From NCBI GenBank assembly GCA_963792205.1, contig CAWBVI010000004.1, positions 558,001-622,000 of the forward strand: a stretch of 64,000 bases of DNA. Reading direction: 5' to 3'. Position 1 is the first letter of the stretch. Each line of letters begins with the position of its first letter. Positions 28,887 to 37,282 of the stretch are shown here, in pieces. A program made the translations under genes and the position numbers. The notes beneath the pieces were generated by a model. The model searched no databases and was not told the DNA's origin. It saw only the letters and a program-made list of their open reading frames with translations. Origin of the DNA: DATDAH01 sp963792205 (lineage in GTDB: Bacteria; Actinomycetota; Acidimicrobiia; Acidimicrobiales; DATDAH01).

Positions 28887-30371
28887 TCAGGGGGCACAGG
28901 CCGCGATGACCCGGCCGTAGCGCTCCACCGCGTCGCCGTCGGCCAGGTCGGGGAGGCTCACGATCACCTCGCGGACCCCCGCCGCCACCAGCTCGCGGAC
29001 CCGGTCGACCTGGTCGTCGACCGTGCCCGCGTTCACGGTCGCCCCGAAGACCCGGGGTTCGACGTTGCGGGGCCGGAGCCGGTCGATCCGTCCGGCGAGG
29101 TCGTGGTGGTCGGTGCCGACGAGGGTCGACGCCAGGTGCGTGACGACGACCTCCTCCCGAGGCCGGCCGAGGTCGTCCAGGTGGCGGTGGAGGACCTCGA
29201 CCTTGTGGCGGACGACGTCGACCGGGCCCATGACGTTGACGGCGTCGGCGTGGCGGGCGGCAAGGCGCAGGGTCCGCCGCTCGCCCCCGCCGCCGACGAG
29301 GATCGGCACGCGCTCCTGCAGCGGCCGGGGATAGCCGATGGCCTCCTCCAGCTTCAGCACCCGCCCCGCGTACGGCTTGGCGCCGGGGCCCCACAGCAGC
29401 GGCAGCGCCTCGAGGGCGTCCTCGAGCAGGGCGTAGCGCTCGGCGACGGGCGGGAACGCCCACCCGTAGGCCCGGTGCTCGCGCTCGTACCAGCCGAGGC
29501 CGAGGCCACAGCGCGCCCGGCCGCCGGAGAGCACGTCGAGGGTGGCGATGACCTTGGCCAGGTGACCCACGTTGCGGAAGGTGACGGGGGTGACGAGCGC
29601 CCCCAGACGGACGGTTGAGGTCCGGGCCGCCAGCCAGGCCAGGGCCGTGTAGGCCTCGAGCATCGGGTCCCAGTCCCGACCCACCTGGGGGATCTGGCGC
29701 ACGTGGTCCATGACCCAGAGGTCACTGAAGCCCGCCGTCTCGGCCGCCTCGGCGACGGTTCCCAGCCCGGCGGCGATGTCGTCCCACGGGAAGGCGGACA
29801 CGTGGAGCCCGAAGCTGACCTTGGTGGGGTCCACGTCGGCACCCGGCGCCGCGACCGAGGCGGCGAGGTGCTCGGGCACGAGGCGCACCGGTTCGGGCCG
29901 CAACACCCGGTCGAACCCCTCGCCGTCGAGCAGGCCCTTCACCGCCCCCCACCGGGCCAGCTGCTGCTTCAGGGCCGGGGCGGGGATCGGGTGCGCCCTG
30001 GCCCGGTTGCGGGCTCGGCACTCATCGGGGTCCACGTCGAAAGCGATCGCCACGCAGGCGACGCCGTGCTCGGCCGCGACGTGGCGGTAGGCCGCTCGGC
30101 GATCGTCGTCGAGCCCGAGGGTGTCGACCACGGTGGTCAGCCGGCGGCGGAGCCGGTGCCCGACGATGGTGTCGAGCAGGGTGAAGGCGTCGTCGGTGGC
30201 GTCCAGGTCGTCCTCGGCGTGGCCCACCACCGCGCGGAGCCGGTCGCTGGACACGACCTCGTCGGGGGTGAACTGCTCGGCCGCCCACGTCGACTTCCCC
30301 GAGCTCGACGGGCCCACCAAGACCACCAGGCAGGGCATCGGCAGACGCACCGCCTGGCGCTCCCCGGCCAT
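28887..30371 (-). CDS. Fusion of a P-loop kinase-like domain and an LLM-class oxidoreductase
   Basis: About 494 residues. Residues 1-165 form an AAA_33-type kinase-like domain: Walker A in CLVVLVGPSSSGKSTWAAEQ, then VVSSDRLR and VVDTLGLDDDRRAAYRHVAA, with RARNRARAHPIP as a lid. From about residue 180 (KVSFGLHVSAFPWDDI) an LLM TIM barrel begins: FSDLWVMDHVRQIPQVGRDW, GLGLGWYEREHRAYGWAFPP, PILVGGGGERRTLRLAARHA. The second half matches the F420-dependent LLM group; nucleotide-kinase fusion is unusual. Starts at 30338 (MPCLVVLVG) or 30371 are both possible. No frameshift marks are seen at the junction. Confidence 0.8.
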   Translation of the reverse strand: MAGERQAVRLPMPCLVVLVGPSSSGKSTWAAEQFTPDEVVSSDRLRAVVGHAEDDLDATDDAFTLLDTIVGHRLRRRLTTVVDTLGLDDDRRAAYRHVAAEHGVACVAIAFDVDPDECRARNRARAHPIPAPALKQQLARWGAVKGLLDGEGFDRVLRPEPVRLVPEHLAASVAAPGADVDPTKVSFGLHVSAFPWDDIAAGLGTVAEAAETAGFSDLWVMDHVRQIPQVGRDWDPMLEAYTALAWLAARTSTVRLGALVTPVTFRNVGHLAKVIATLDVLSGGRARCGLGLGWYEREHRAYGWAFPPVAERYALLEDALEALPLLWGPGAKPYAGRVLKLEEAIGYPRPLQERVPILVGGGGERRTLRLAARHADAVNVMGPVDVVRHKVEVLHRHLDDLGRPREEVVVTHLASTLVGTDHHDLAGRIDRLRPRNVEPRVFGATVNAGTVDDQVDRVRELVAAGVREVIVSLPDLADGDAVERYGRVIAACAP

Positions 30372-30386
30372 GTGCCAGCTTGGCAC
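30372..30386. promoter_or_regulatory. Palindrome upstream of the kinase-LLM fusion
   Basis: GTGCCA-GCT-TGGCAC, perfect 6-bp arms around a 3-base centre, immediately before the ATG at 30371. It lies in the 23-57 base gap behind the mce operon's last gene (same strand). Possible operator. Confidence 0.35.
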
Positions 30387-30409
30387 GGGCCCGCCGGGTC
30401 AGGACACGG

Positions 30410-31045
30410 TCAGGGCTCGGCGGGGACGGAGGGGAGGCCGAGGGAGAGGCCGTCGAGGACGTTGACGTCGAAGACCCTCCACTCGCCGCCCTCGTGGACC
30501 AGACCGATCTCGACGCGGACGGTGTCGGAGCGGCCCTCGGGGAACTCGGCGTTGGCCGCGGTCTGGTCGACCACGGCGAAGACCCGGGCCTGGTCGCCGT
30601 CGACCGAGCGGGTGAACGTGTCCAGCTCGTCCATCCGGCTGCCGGCCCGGTTCTCGCGGAGCGACTGCCGGATCTCGTCGTCGTTGAAGGTGGCCTGCGC
30701 CTCCTCGGCGAACTCGCCGGTGGCGTGGTCCAGGATGCGGTCGAAGTCGGCATCGATCGTGGTGCCGTCCCATTCGAACAGGGAGTTCAGGAACACCGCT
30801 GCCGCGTCTTCGACCTCGTCGCGTTCGGCCTCGGCGTCGCGCAGGTCCTTCCAACGCAGGCCGAAGAACACCATGCCGGCGATGCCGAGCACCGCGACCA
30901 CGAGCAGGATGACCTCGCGGGCGCGGATCCCGTCCGGCTCGCGGGTGTCGACGTCGTGCCCGTCGAAATCGTCGGGGCCGCCCTGGTCAGGGCCGTCCTC
31001 GTCCATCGTCCGCTCCTCTGGCCGGTCAGCCATCATTGTCGACAC
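30410..31045 (-). CDS. Mce-associated membrane protein
   Basis: 211 residues: an acidic cytoplasmic N-terminus, one membrane helix (EVILLVVAVLGIAGMVFFGL) and an extracytoplasmic NTF2-like domain (FDRILDHATGEFAEEAQATF, then RVFAVVDQTAANAEF). This is the Mas (Mce-associated) layout found at the end of mce operons, where such proteins stabilise the transporter. The GTG start at 31045 is supported by GGAGGT at 31051-31056; it overlaps mceF by 20 bases. Last gene of the operon. Confidence 0.85.
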   Translation of the reverse strand: MSTMMADRPEERTMDEDGPDQGGPDDFDGHDVDTREPDGIRAREVILLVVAVLGIAGMVFFGLRWKDLRDAEAERDEVEDAAAVFLNSLFEWDGTTIDADFDRILDHATGEFAEEAQATFNDDEIRQSLRENRAGSRMDELDTFTRSVDGDQARVFAVVDQTAANAEFPEGRSDTVRVEIGLVHEGGEWRVFDVNVLDGLSLGLPSVPAEP

Positions 31046-32483
31046 GGGGCACCTCCTGCGCTCGCCGTCCGTTCCACCACAGGTAGAGCAAGCCGCCCGC
31101 CACCGTCGACAGGGCCAGCAGGAGGAGGAACGGGTCGGCCGAGCCGCCCCCGTCGCCCCCGGTGTCCCGGATCACGTCCATCGACTGCTCGTCGCCCGGC
31201 GGGGCCGCTGCGCGGGCCTCGTCGCCCTCGTCCTCGGCCAGGGGCGCCAGGTCGTTGGCGGCCCCGGGATCGGCGTCGCCGCCACCTCGCGGCGCGTCAC
31301 CGGTGGGCGCCAGGCCCACGGTGCCGTCGCCCGCGGGGACCATCTGGTCCTCACGAATCGGTTCGAAGCCGCTCTCGGCCTGGCTGGCCGGACCGACACC
31401 GGAGCCGAAGGCGTTGCGGCAGCCCGCGCCGGGCAGGGTGTTCGGTGTCGGCCGCAGCGGCAGGTAGCGGCTGGCATGCGGCTGGCCCGGCGGGATGAGC
31501 AGCTGCACCCGGAGCCAGAGCTGGTCATTGCGGTCCACCGAGCCGAACTGCTCGAACCCCCGGGCGGGGCCCTCGACGGCGAGGGCGTCGATCGGGCCGA
31601 AGAAGGCCTGGTTCAGGTTCAGGCCGAGCTGGATGTTCCGCAGTACGGCCGGCTCCGCGAGGAAGGCGTTGATGTCGGCCGAATCGGCGAACAGGCAGCC
31701 CAGGTTGGCCATCTGCGACTCCAGGAACGGCTGCGCCGTCTCGGCGAAGGCGGCACCGTTCTCCATCAGCTCGGTGATGTCCTCGCTGCGCTCGGCCAGG
31801 GTCCCGGTGAAGCCGGCGGTGTTGGCGAGCGCCTCTCGGAACTCCGGCGCCACCTCCGTGAGGGCGTCGAGGAGGCGAGGGGAGGTACGGAGGAGGTCGC
31901 GGAACTCCTCCTCATGGGCCAGGAACTGGCGGTTGAACGTGTCGATGTCGCCGGCGAACCCCGCCAGCTCGTCCTCCCGGCCCCGCAGGGCCGTGGCGAA
32001 CTCGTGCACGACCGTGTTGAGGTCGTCGGTCGGTAGCGCGGTGATGAAGCGGTTGGCCTGATCCAGCACCTCGCTGATCTCCGGCGGGGCGCCCCCTTCC
32101 GCCACGGCAACCTCACCGCCGTCGGGCACCGGGTCGCCGCCACCACCGTCGGTCGGGGTGAACTCGACCCGCTGCTCACCCACCGCGCTGGCCCGGATCA
32201 CGCTGGCCTCGACGTTCTCGGGGATGGTCACCCCGGGGTCGAGGTCGACGGTGACCTCGACGCCGTCATCGGTCAGGTCCACCGAGCCCACCGTTCCCAC
32301 CACGACTCCGTCGAGGCTGGCGCTGAAGCCCGGCAGCAGGCCCGAGGCGTCGTCGAAGACCACCCGCACCTCGCGGGCGTCGCGCAGCGGGTTGCCGAGC
32401 AGGGTGAACGCGCCGTAGCCGATGAGCGCCGCGGCCACCGAGAAGAAGGCGATCAGGTTGATCACGACCCGTCGAGAGATCAT
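31026..32483 (-). CDS. mceF: MCE-family protein, sixth of operon (MceF-like)
   Basis: 485 residues. An N-terminal membrane helix (VVINLIAFFSVAAALIGYGA), the MlaD/MCE domain (VRVVFDDASGLLPGFSASLD, then GVVVGTVGSVDL), a helical MCE4_CUP1-like region and a long low-complexity acidic segment. Unusually it ends with a second membrane helix (PFLLLLALSTVAGGLLYLWW) and a basic tail. MCE proteins form the tunnel that carries lipids or sterols across the envelope to the permease. Translationally coupled to mceE by TGATG. Confidence 0.88.
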   Translation of the reverse strand: MISRRVVINLIAFFSVAAALIGYGAFTLLGNPLRDAREVRVVFDDASGLLPGFSASLDGVVVGTVGSVDLTDDGVEVTVDLDPGVTIPENVEASVIRASAVGEQRVEFTPTDGGGGDPVPDGGEVAVAEGGAPPEISEVLDQANRFITALPTDDLNTVVHEFATALRGREDELAGFAGDIDTFNRQFLAHEEEFRDLLRTSPRLLDALTEVAPEFREALANTAGFTGTLAERSEDITELMENGAAFAETAQPFLESQMANLGCLFADSADINAFLAEPAVLRNIQLGLNLNQAFFGPIDALAVEGPARGFEQFGSVDRNDQLWLRVQLLIPPGQPHASRYLPLRPTPNTLPGAGCRNAFGSGVGPASQAESGFEPIREDQMVPAGDGTVGLAPTGDAPRGGGDADPGAANDLAPLAEDEGDEARAAAPPGDEQSMDVIRDTGGDGGGSADPFLLLLALSTVAGGLLYLWWNGRRAQEVPRVDNDG

Positions 32484-33514
32484 CAGCGGCCGTCCCTGCA
32501 GTCGTTGACCCCCGGACCCTCGCCGCCGTGCGGGACGCCGCAGAGGATGAAGTCGTTGAGCACGTTCGAGAACTCGCCCTCGGTGCCCAGCATGAGGGCG
32601 AGGTTGTGGTCGTCGGTGTACTCGAGGAGGGACTCGAGGCCTGCCTGCCCCCGGCGCACGGCCCGGGTCACCGACCGGAGCCCGTCGATCTGGTTCCCGA
32701 TGCGCTCGAAGTGCTCGCGGAGGATGCTGCCCCCCTCCTCGGAGGCCCGGGCCAGGGCGTCGACCAGGTCGAGCAGCTGAGTGGACTGGTCGTCGAGGAT
32801 GCGGGTGGTCGTGGCCAGCTCGGTCAAGGCCCGGGCGTGGCTGCGGGCCGACGGGCCGACGTCGGAGGCGAGGTCGTCGATCGAGGTGATGAGCGTCGTC
32901 AGCTCGCCCGTGTGGTCGGCGTACCCGCCGACGAGGGTCCCGAAGTCGTCGAGCAGCGAGCGGAGGTTGGCTCCCTGGCCGCCGAACCCCCGCGCCCCCT
33001 CATCCAGCAGCTGGGCGATCTCCGATGCGCCGAGCGCGGCGAACACGTCGGTGCCCGACGCCACCACGTCCTCGAAGTCGGCCACGACCTCGGTGCGCTG
33101 GATGACCGCGCCGTCCTCGAGGAGCGCCGGATCGGGGTCGTCGGCCAGTGGCCGCAGCTCCACGAACTTCTCGCCGAGGGGGCTGGTGCGCCGCAAGCGG
33201 GCCTCGACAGCCGCGGGCACACCCGCCGAGCGGTCAAAGCTGAGCTCGAGGGTCGCCTCGTCGCCGGCTTCGGAGAGATCGATCCTGGTCACGTTCCCGA
33301 TGCGGACGTCGGCCAGCATCACCGGGGCGCCGTCGGCGAGGTCGGCGACGTCGTCGAAGGTCGCGGTCGCCTGGAGGCGGTCACCGCCGCCGCCCATCCC
33401 GGGGAGGGAGCACCCGGCGAGGAGCATGACGCCCAGGAGCAGGGCGGCCAGGGCCGAGCGGCCCGGGCCGGAGGCCCAGGAGCGGCGGCACAGCGTGCGG
33501 CGCACGGTCATCAC
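32483..33514 (-). CDS. mceE: MCE-family lipoprotein (MceE-like)
   Basis: 343 residues. A basic N-terminus and lipobox LLLGVMLLAGCSLPGMGGGG show a lipoprotein anchored at the cysteine. The MCE domain follows (LQATATFDDVADLADGAPVM, then LADVRIGNVTRIDL and LGEKFVELRPL), then a helical segment. In mycobacteria MceE is likewise a lipoprotein. The ATG at 33514 overlaps mceD by ATGA. Confidence 0.9.
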   Translation of the reverse strand: MMTVRRTLCRRSWASGPGRSALAALLLGVMLLAGCSLPGMGGGGDRLQATATFDDVADLADGAPVMLADVRIGNVTRIDLSEAGDEATLELSFDRSAGVPAAVEARLRRTSPLGEKFVELRPLADDPDPALLEDGAVIQRTEVVADFEDVVASGTDVFAALGASEIAQLLDEGARGFGGQGANLRSLLDDFGTLVGGYADHTGELTTLITSIDDLASDVGPSARSHARALTELATTTRILDDQSTQLLDLVDALARASEEGGSILREHFERIGNQIDGLRSVTRAVRRGQAGLESLLEYTDDHNLALMLGTEGEFSNVLNDFILCGVPHGGEGPGVNDCRDGR

Positions 33515-34992
33515 GGCAGCCCCAGCGGTCCGGTGGGAACGCCGCCGCCCGTGGGAGGCAGCGCGGGCTCGTCGAGCACGTCACCCGGGTCGAAGCTGTT
33601 GCGGAGCATGCGGTCGAGCACGGCGGGGATCCGACCGGGGTCGACGTCGCCGAGGCGCCGGAGCTGGGCCGGTGAGAGACGGGTGAGGCCCTGCAACTGC
33701 CCCGGGCTCAGGTTGGCGAGGGCGTCGATGAGGCCGGCGTCCAGATCACCCAGTGCGCCGAGCTGCGCGCCGTCGAGCAGGCTCAGGATGAGGTCGAGGC
33801 CCTGGGTCAGGTCGTCGATCGACGGGGTGTCGCCGGACGGGAGCTCGGGCAGCTCCGGCGGCTCCGGCGGCTCCGGCGGAGGCGAGTCACCCGGCGGGAC
33901 GTTCGGTGGGCCGGGCAGCACGAAGAGCGGGTCCCAGAAGTCCGAGGTCGTGGCCGCGCACCCCGAGGCGGCCAGCGTGGCCCCGAGCGGCGTGCCGGTG
34001 AAGCGGACGATGAGCCGACGGCAGATGCCCGCCAGCCGGTCCCGCAGCCGGGAGCGGTAGAGATCGGTGGTCACGCCCGGCTCGGCCTGGTTGTTCAGCG
34101 GCAGGAGGTTGTGCTCGCTGTCGTAGGCCAGCTCGGCGGCGGCGAACAGGCGGGGGGTCTCGGCGATGACGGTCCGCAGGCGGGAGATGTTGCGCTCGAG
34201 GGTGCGGCCGACCGTGGTCAGCGTGCCGATGTCGGTGCGGAGCGGCTGGTCGTGGCGCTCGAGCAGCCCCCGGACCTCCACGGCCACGTCGTTCAGCTCG
34301 AGGATGAAGCGGTTGACCGATTCGTCGTTGTCGGCCAGCACCCCCGACACCTGCTCGTAGCTGCGCACCAGCTCCTGGATGGTCTCGGTGCGCCCGCCGA
34401 GGGTGCGGGAGAGCTCGGCCAGCGAGTCGACGATGGTGCCGATCTCGTCGCCCTTGTCCGCCAGCACGCCGAGGGTGTCCGAGGCCGTCCCGATGAGCTC
34501 GTTGAGCTGGGTGCCCTCGCCGTCGACGATGCGGGCCAGGTTGGTGACCAGGTCGCCGGCGTTCTCGGGGTCGATGGCCCCGAGGTAGTCGTCGAGGCTC
34601 TCGAGCAGTTCGTCGACCTCGAAGGGGACCGAGGTCCGACTGGTGGGGATGGTGTCGCCGTCGCCCAACGTGGGGCCGGACTCGTGCACCGGACCGATCT
34701 GGATGTAGCGCTCGCCCAGGGCGGTGACGGGGACGATGACGGCTCGGGCGTCGGCCGGCAGCTCGGTGCCGTCCTCGATGCGCATCGACACCCGCACCGT
34801 GTCGGCCGTGTTCTGGACCTCGGCGATCTGGCCGACCTCGATGCCCAGCTGGCGCACGGGCGAGCCGGGGTACACGCCGATGGCCCGGGTGAACTCGGCG
34901 TCGATCGTGTACGTGCCCGAGCCGCGGTCCATCATCGAGCAGCCCGAGCCGACCAGGAGGACGAGCAGCAGCGGGGCGACGAGACGCCTCAT
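33511..34992 (-). CDS. mceD: MCE-family lipoprotein with proline-rich C-terminus (MceD-like)
   Basis: 493 residues. Unlike most MceD proteins it begins with a lipoprotein signal (LVAPLLLVLLVGSGCSMMDR). The MCE domain (YTIDAEFTRAIGVYPGSPVR, QLGIEVGQIAEV) and helical domain follow, then a proline/glutamate tract built of three 9-base repeats near 33852-33880, and an LSPxQLxxL-type motif duplicated near the end (LSPGQLQGLTRLSPAQLRRL). The tail may dock to partners or peptidoglycan. ATGA overlaps link it to mceC and mceE. Confidence 0.88.
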   Translation of the reverse strand: MRRLVAPLLLVLLVGSGCSMMDRGSGTYTIDAEFTRAIGVYPGSPVRQLGIEVGQIAEVQNTADTVRVSMRIEDGTELPADARAVIVPVTALGERYIQIGPVHESGPTLGDGDTIPTSRTSVPFEVDELLESLDDYLGAIDPENAGDLVTNLARIVDGEGTQLNELIGTASDTLGVLADKGDEIGTIVDSLAELSRTLGGRTETIQELVRSYEQVSGVLADNDESVNRFILELNDVAVEVRGLLERHDQPLRTDIGTLTTVGRTLERNISRLRTVIAETPRLFAAAELAYDSEHNLLPLNNQAEPGVTTDLYRSRLRDRLAGICRRLIVRFTGTPLGATLAASGCAATTSDFWDPLFVLPGPPNVPPGDSPPPEPPEPPELPELPSGDTPSIDDLTQGLDLILSLLDGAQLGALGDLDAGLIDALANLSPGQLQGLTRLSPAQLRRLGDVDPGRIPAVLDRMLRNSFDPGDVLDEPALPPTGGGVPTGPLGLP

Positions 34993-36173
34993 CGGTGATC
35001 ACCACCGAGCAGCGGCTGGACCAGGACCTCCACCCCGCCGACGGGCTGGGTGAGGTCCGGCGGCTCGCCCGACTCCACACCCTCTCCTGCGGGGGCGGAC
35101 GTGGTGATGGCGCCGGTCCGCTGGTTGCAGGGCAGGGGGTCGGGCCCGAACACCAGGTCGAGCATCCGGTCGACCGGCATGCAGGAGCCGAGCAACCCGT
35201 CGGGACCGGTGGGGCCGACGAGCTGGGTGAAGACGTTGCCCCACGGGCGGGGCGTCTCGGCGGGGCCGTTGTAGCCGATCGAGGCGAAGCCCTCGATGCC
35301 CACTCCGAGGTAGGCCACGGACTGGGCCAGGTCGACCTGGTGGCGCCCGATGGTGTCGAGGGTCGTGTGGACCTCGTCGAGGATCGCGTCGAGGTCGGCC
35401 CGGTTCTCGCCCACCAGTCCGGAGAGCTCGCTGGCCGCCGACGCGGTCGAGTCGAGCAGCTCCACCAGGGCGGTTCGCCGCTCGGCGAGGTCGCCCACGA
35501 CCAGGTTGAGGTCGTCGATGGCCGAACCCAGCTCCTCGTCCCGGTCGCCCAGTGTGCTGGTCAGGGTCGCGGCGGAGTCGAGCAGGCGGCGGGCCTGGTC
35601 CTCGCGGGTGCTCACGACCCGGGTCAGGTCGGTGAGCCCGTCGATGATCTGGCGGACCTCGACCTGCTTGCCCTCGGTGATCTCGCTGAGGCTCTCGAGC
35701 AGGTCGTTGAACGCCTCACCATCGCTCTCGTCGAAGAGCTCCGTGCCGGTGTTCTGGATGTCGAGCAGCTCGACCGGTGTCTGGGTGTCGGTGATGGTGT
35801 CGCCGTCCGCCAACGGGTGCTCCCAATCGTCGCCGGTCGTGAGGCGGACGAACTTGGTCCCGAGCACGGTCTCCACCTGCACGGCGGCGCTGGTGTCAGC
35901 GGAGAGCTCGACGCCCTCGTCGACCTGCATGACGACCTCGACCTGGCCGTCCTCCTCGCGGACGGCATCGACCTTCCCGGCGTCGACGCCCGCCACGCGC
36001 ACGGTGTCCCCGGCGCTGATGCCGGCGGCGTCGTCGAAGTAGGCGTTGACGGTGTAGCGGTCGGCGAAGAAGTCGGCGTTGAGGACGAGCACGCCGAGCA
36101 CGGCGGCCGCGATCAGCCCGATCGTCAGCCCCCCGAGGATCAGCGGGTTCCGCTCGGTGAACGAGAACCTCAT
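34989..36173 (-). CDS. mceC: MCE-family protein (MceC-like)
   Basis: 394 residues. A membrane helix (LILGGLTIGLIAAAVLGVLV) near the N-terminus, the MCE domain (YTVNAYFDDAAGISAGDTVR, then VAGVDAGKVDAV and VLGTKFVRL), a helical region rich in DLxxLLxS-type heptads, and a terminal segment with two cysteines (SCMPVDRML, PLPCNQRTG). Standard for MceC. Overlaps mceB and mceD by four bases each. Confidence 0.9.
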   Translation of the reverse strand: MRFSFTERNPLILGGLTIGLIAAAVLGVLVLNADFFADRYTVNAYFDDAAGISAGDTVRVAGVDAGKVDAVREEDGQVEVVMQVDEGVELSADTSAAVQVETVLGTKFVRLTTGDDWEHPLADGDTITDTQTPVELLDIQNTGTELFDESDGEAFNDLLESLSEITEGKQVEVRQIIDGLTDLTRVVSTREDQARRLLDSAATLTSTLGDRDEELGSAIDDLNLVVGDLAERRTALVELLDSTASAASELSGLVGENRADLDAILDEVHTTLDTIGRHQVDLAQSVAYLGVGIEGFASIGYNGPAETPRPWGNVFTQLVGPTGPDGLLGSCMPVDRMLDLVFGPDPLPCNQRTGAITTSAPAGEGVESGEPPDLTQPVGGVEVLVQPLLGGDHR

Positions 36174-37282
36174 GCCGGTGCTCCTGCATTGGCGAAGGCC
36201 ACGATGCTGGACACGGACGGTCCCTCCTCATGGCCGGAGAGCTGCTCGGGCGGCCCGAAGGCCATGTGCGACGGGTCCTCGAAGCTGCAATCGGTCTGGT
36301 TGGCGAGGCAGGAGATCGTGGCCCGGACACCGAACCACTGGCCGGTCGAGGAGATCAGGTGGTACGGCCCCACGCCCTCGGGGAGGCTCCCCAGGGCGGC
36401 CTCGAGGTCACCCCGGTGGCCGGAGAGCGCGTCGGCGATGACCCGGAGGTCGTCGATGGTCCCGTCCAGGTCGCCGCGGTTCTCCCGCAGCAGCCGGGCC
36501 AGGCGGTCCTGGACGTCGGCGAAGTCGGTGACCAGGGTGTTGAGCGAGTCGTTTCTGGCGGCGAGGTCACCGGAGAGCGAGCTCAGGTTGACCAGCAACT
36601 CGTCGACGGCGTCGTCGCGCCGGGCCACCGCGCTGGTGACCTGGTCCATGTTGGTGATGATCGACCCGACCTGCCCGTCCAGTCCGCCGAGGACCTGGGT
36701 CAGCGAGGCGCTGTCGTCGATGAGCCGTCGGATGTGGGCCTCATTGCCCGACACGCCCTCGGAGACCGCCTGGACGAAGGCATTGGCGTCGGCGGGGTCG
36801 AGGGCTTGGAGGACGGGGCCGACCGCGTTGAGGAAGTCACCGACGTCGGCCGAGGGCACTGACTGCTCGAGCGGGATGCGGTCCCCCGACGCCAGCGGCT
36901 CCCCCTCGTCACCCGGGTACAGGTAGAGGTACTTCTGGCCGAGGACGTTTCGCCAGCGGATGCCGGCCTGGGTGCTGGCGAGCAGCTGCGTGCCCTCCTC
37001 GACCTCGAAGGAGACCACGGCGTGGCCATGCTCGATGTCGACGCCGGTGACCGAGCCCACCTCGACGCCGGCGATCTTCACGGCGTCGTTGACCCGCAGC
37101 CCGGTGGCGTCATCCAGCTCGGCTTCGTAGGCGGTGCGGTCGGCGAAGAAGGCGGCGTTGCCCACCATCGAGATCAGCCAGCCGAGCACGACCAGGCAGC
37201 CGGCGGAGTAGAGGCTGAGCTTGATCAGCACCCGACCCTCACCCCGCAGCCCGCGGCGGAAGCGGCTCCAGAAGCGCTTCAT
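36170..37282 (-). CDS. mceB: MCE-family protein (MceB-like)
   Basis: 370 residues. Basic start, membrane helix (YSAGCLVVLGWLISMVGNAA), MCE domain (YEAELDDATGLRVNDAVKIA, then GVEVGSVTGVDI and VLGQKYLYLYP), long helical segment and a C-terminal end with the cysteine pair ATISCLANQTDCSFEDP. It fits the second MCE subunit of the hexamer. ATGA overlap with mceA. Confidence 0.9.
   Translation of the reverse strand: MKRFWSRFRRGLRGEGRVLIKLSLYSAGCLVVLGWLISMVGNAAFFADRTAYEAELDDATGLRVNDAVKIAGVEVGSVTGVDIEHGHAVVSFEVEEGTQLLASTQAGIRWRNVLGQKYLYLYPGDEGEPLASGDRIPLEQSVPSADVGDFLNAVGPVLQALDPADANAFVQAVSEGVSGNEAHIRRLIDDSASLTQVLGGLDGQVGSIITNMDQVTSAVARRDDAVDELLVNLSSLSGDLAARNDSLNTLVTDFADVQDRLARLLRENRGDLDGTIDDLRVIADALSGHRGDLEAALGSLPEGVGPYHLISSTGQWFGVRATISCLANQTDCSFEDPSHMAFGPPEQLSGHEEGPSVSSIVAFANAGAPA

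Noticed and set aside
29703..32036. A 777-residue plus-strand ORF opposite the kinase-LLM fusion and mceF
   Set aside because: It is antisense to well-supported genes and has the glycine/valine/arginine-rich composition of shadow frames in GC-rich DNA.
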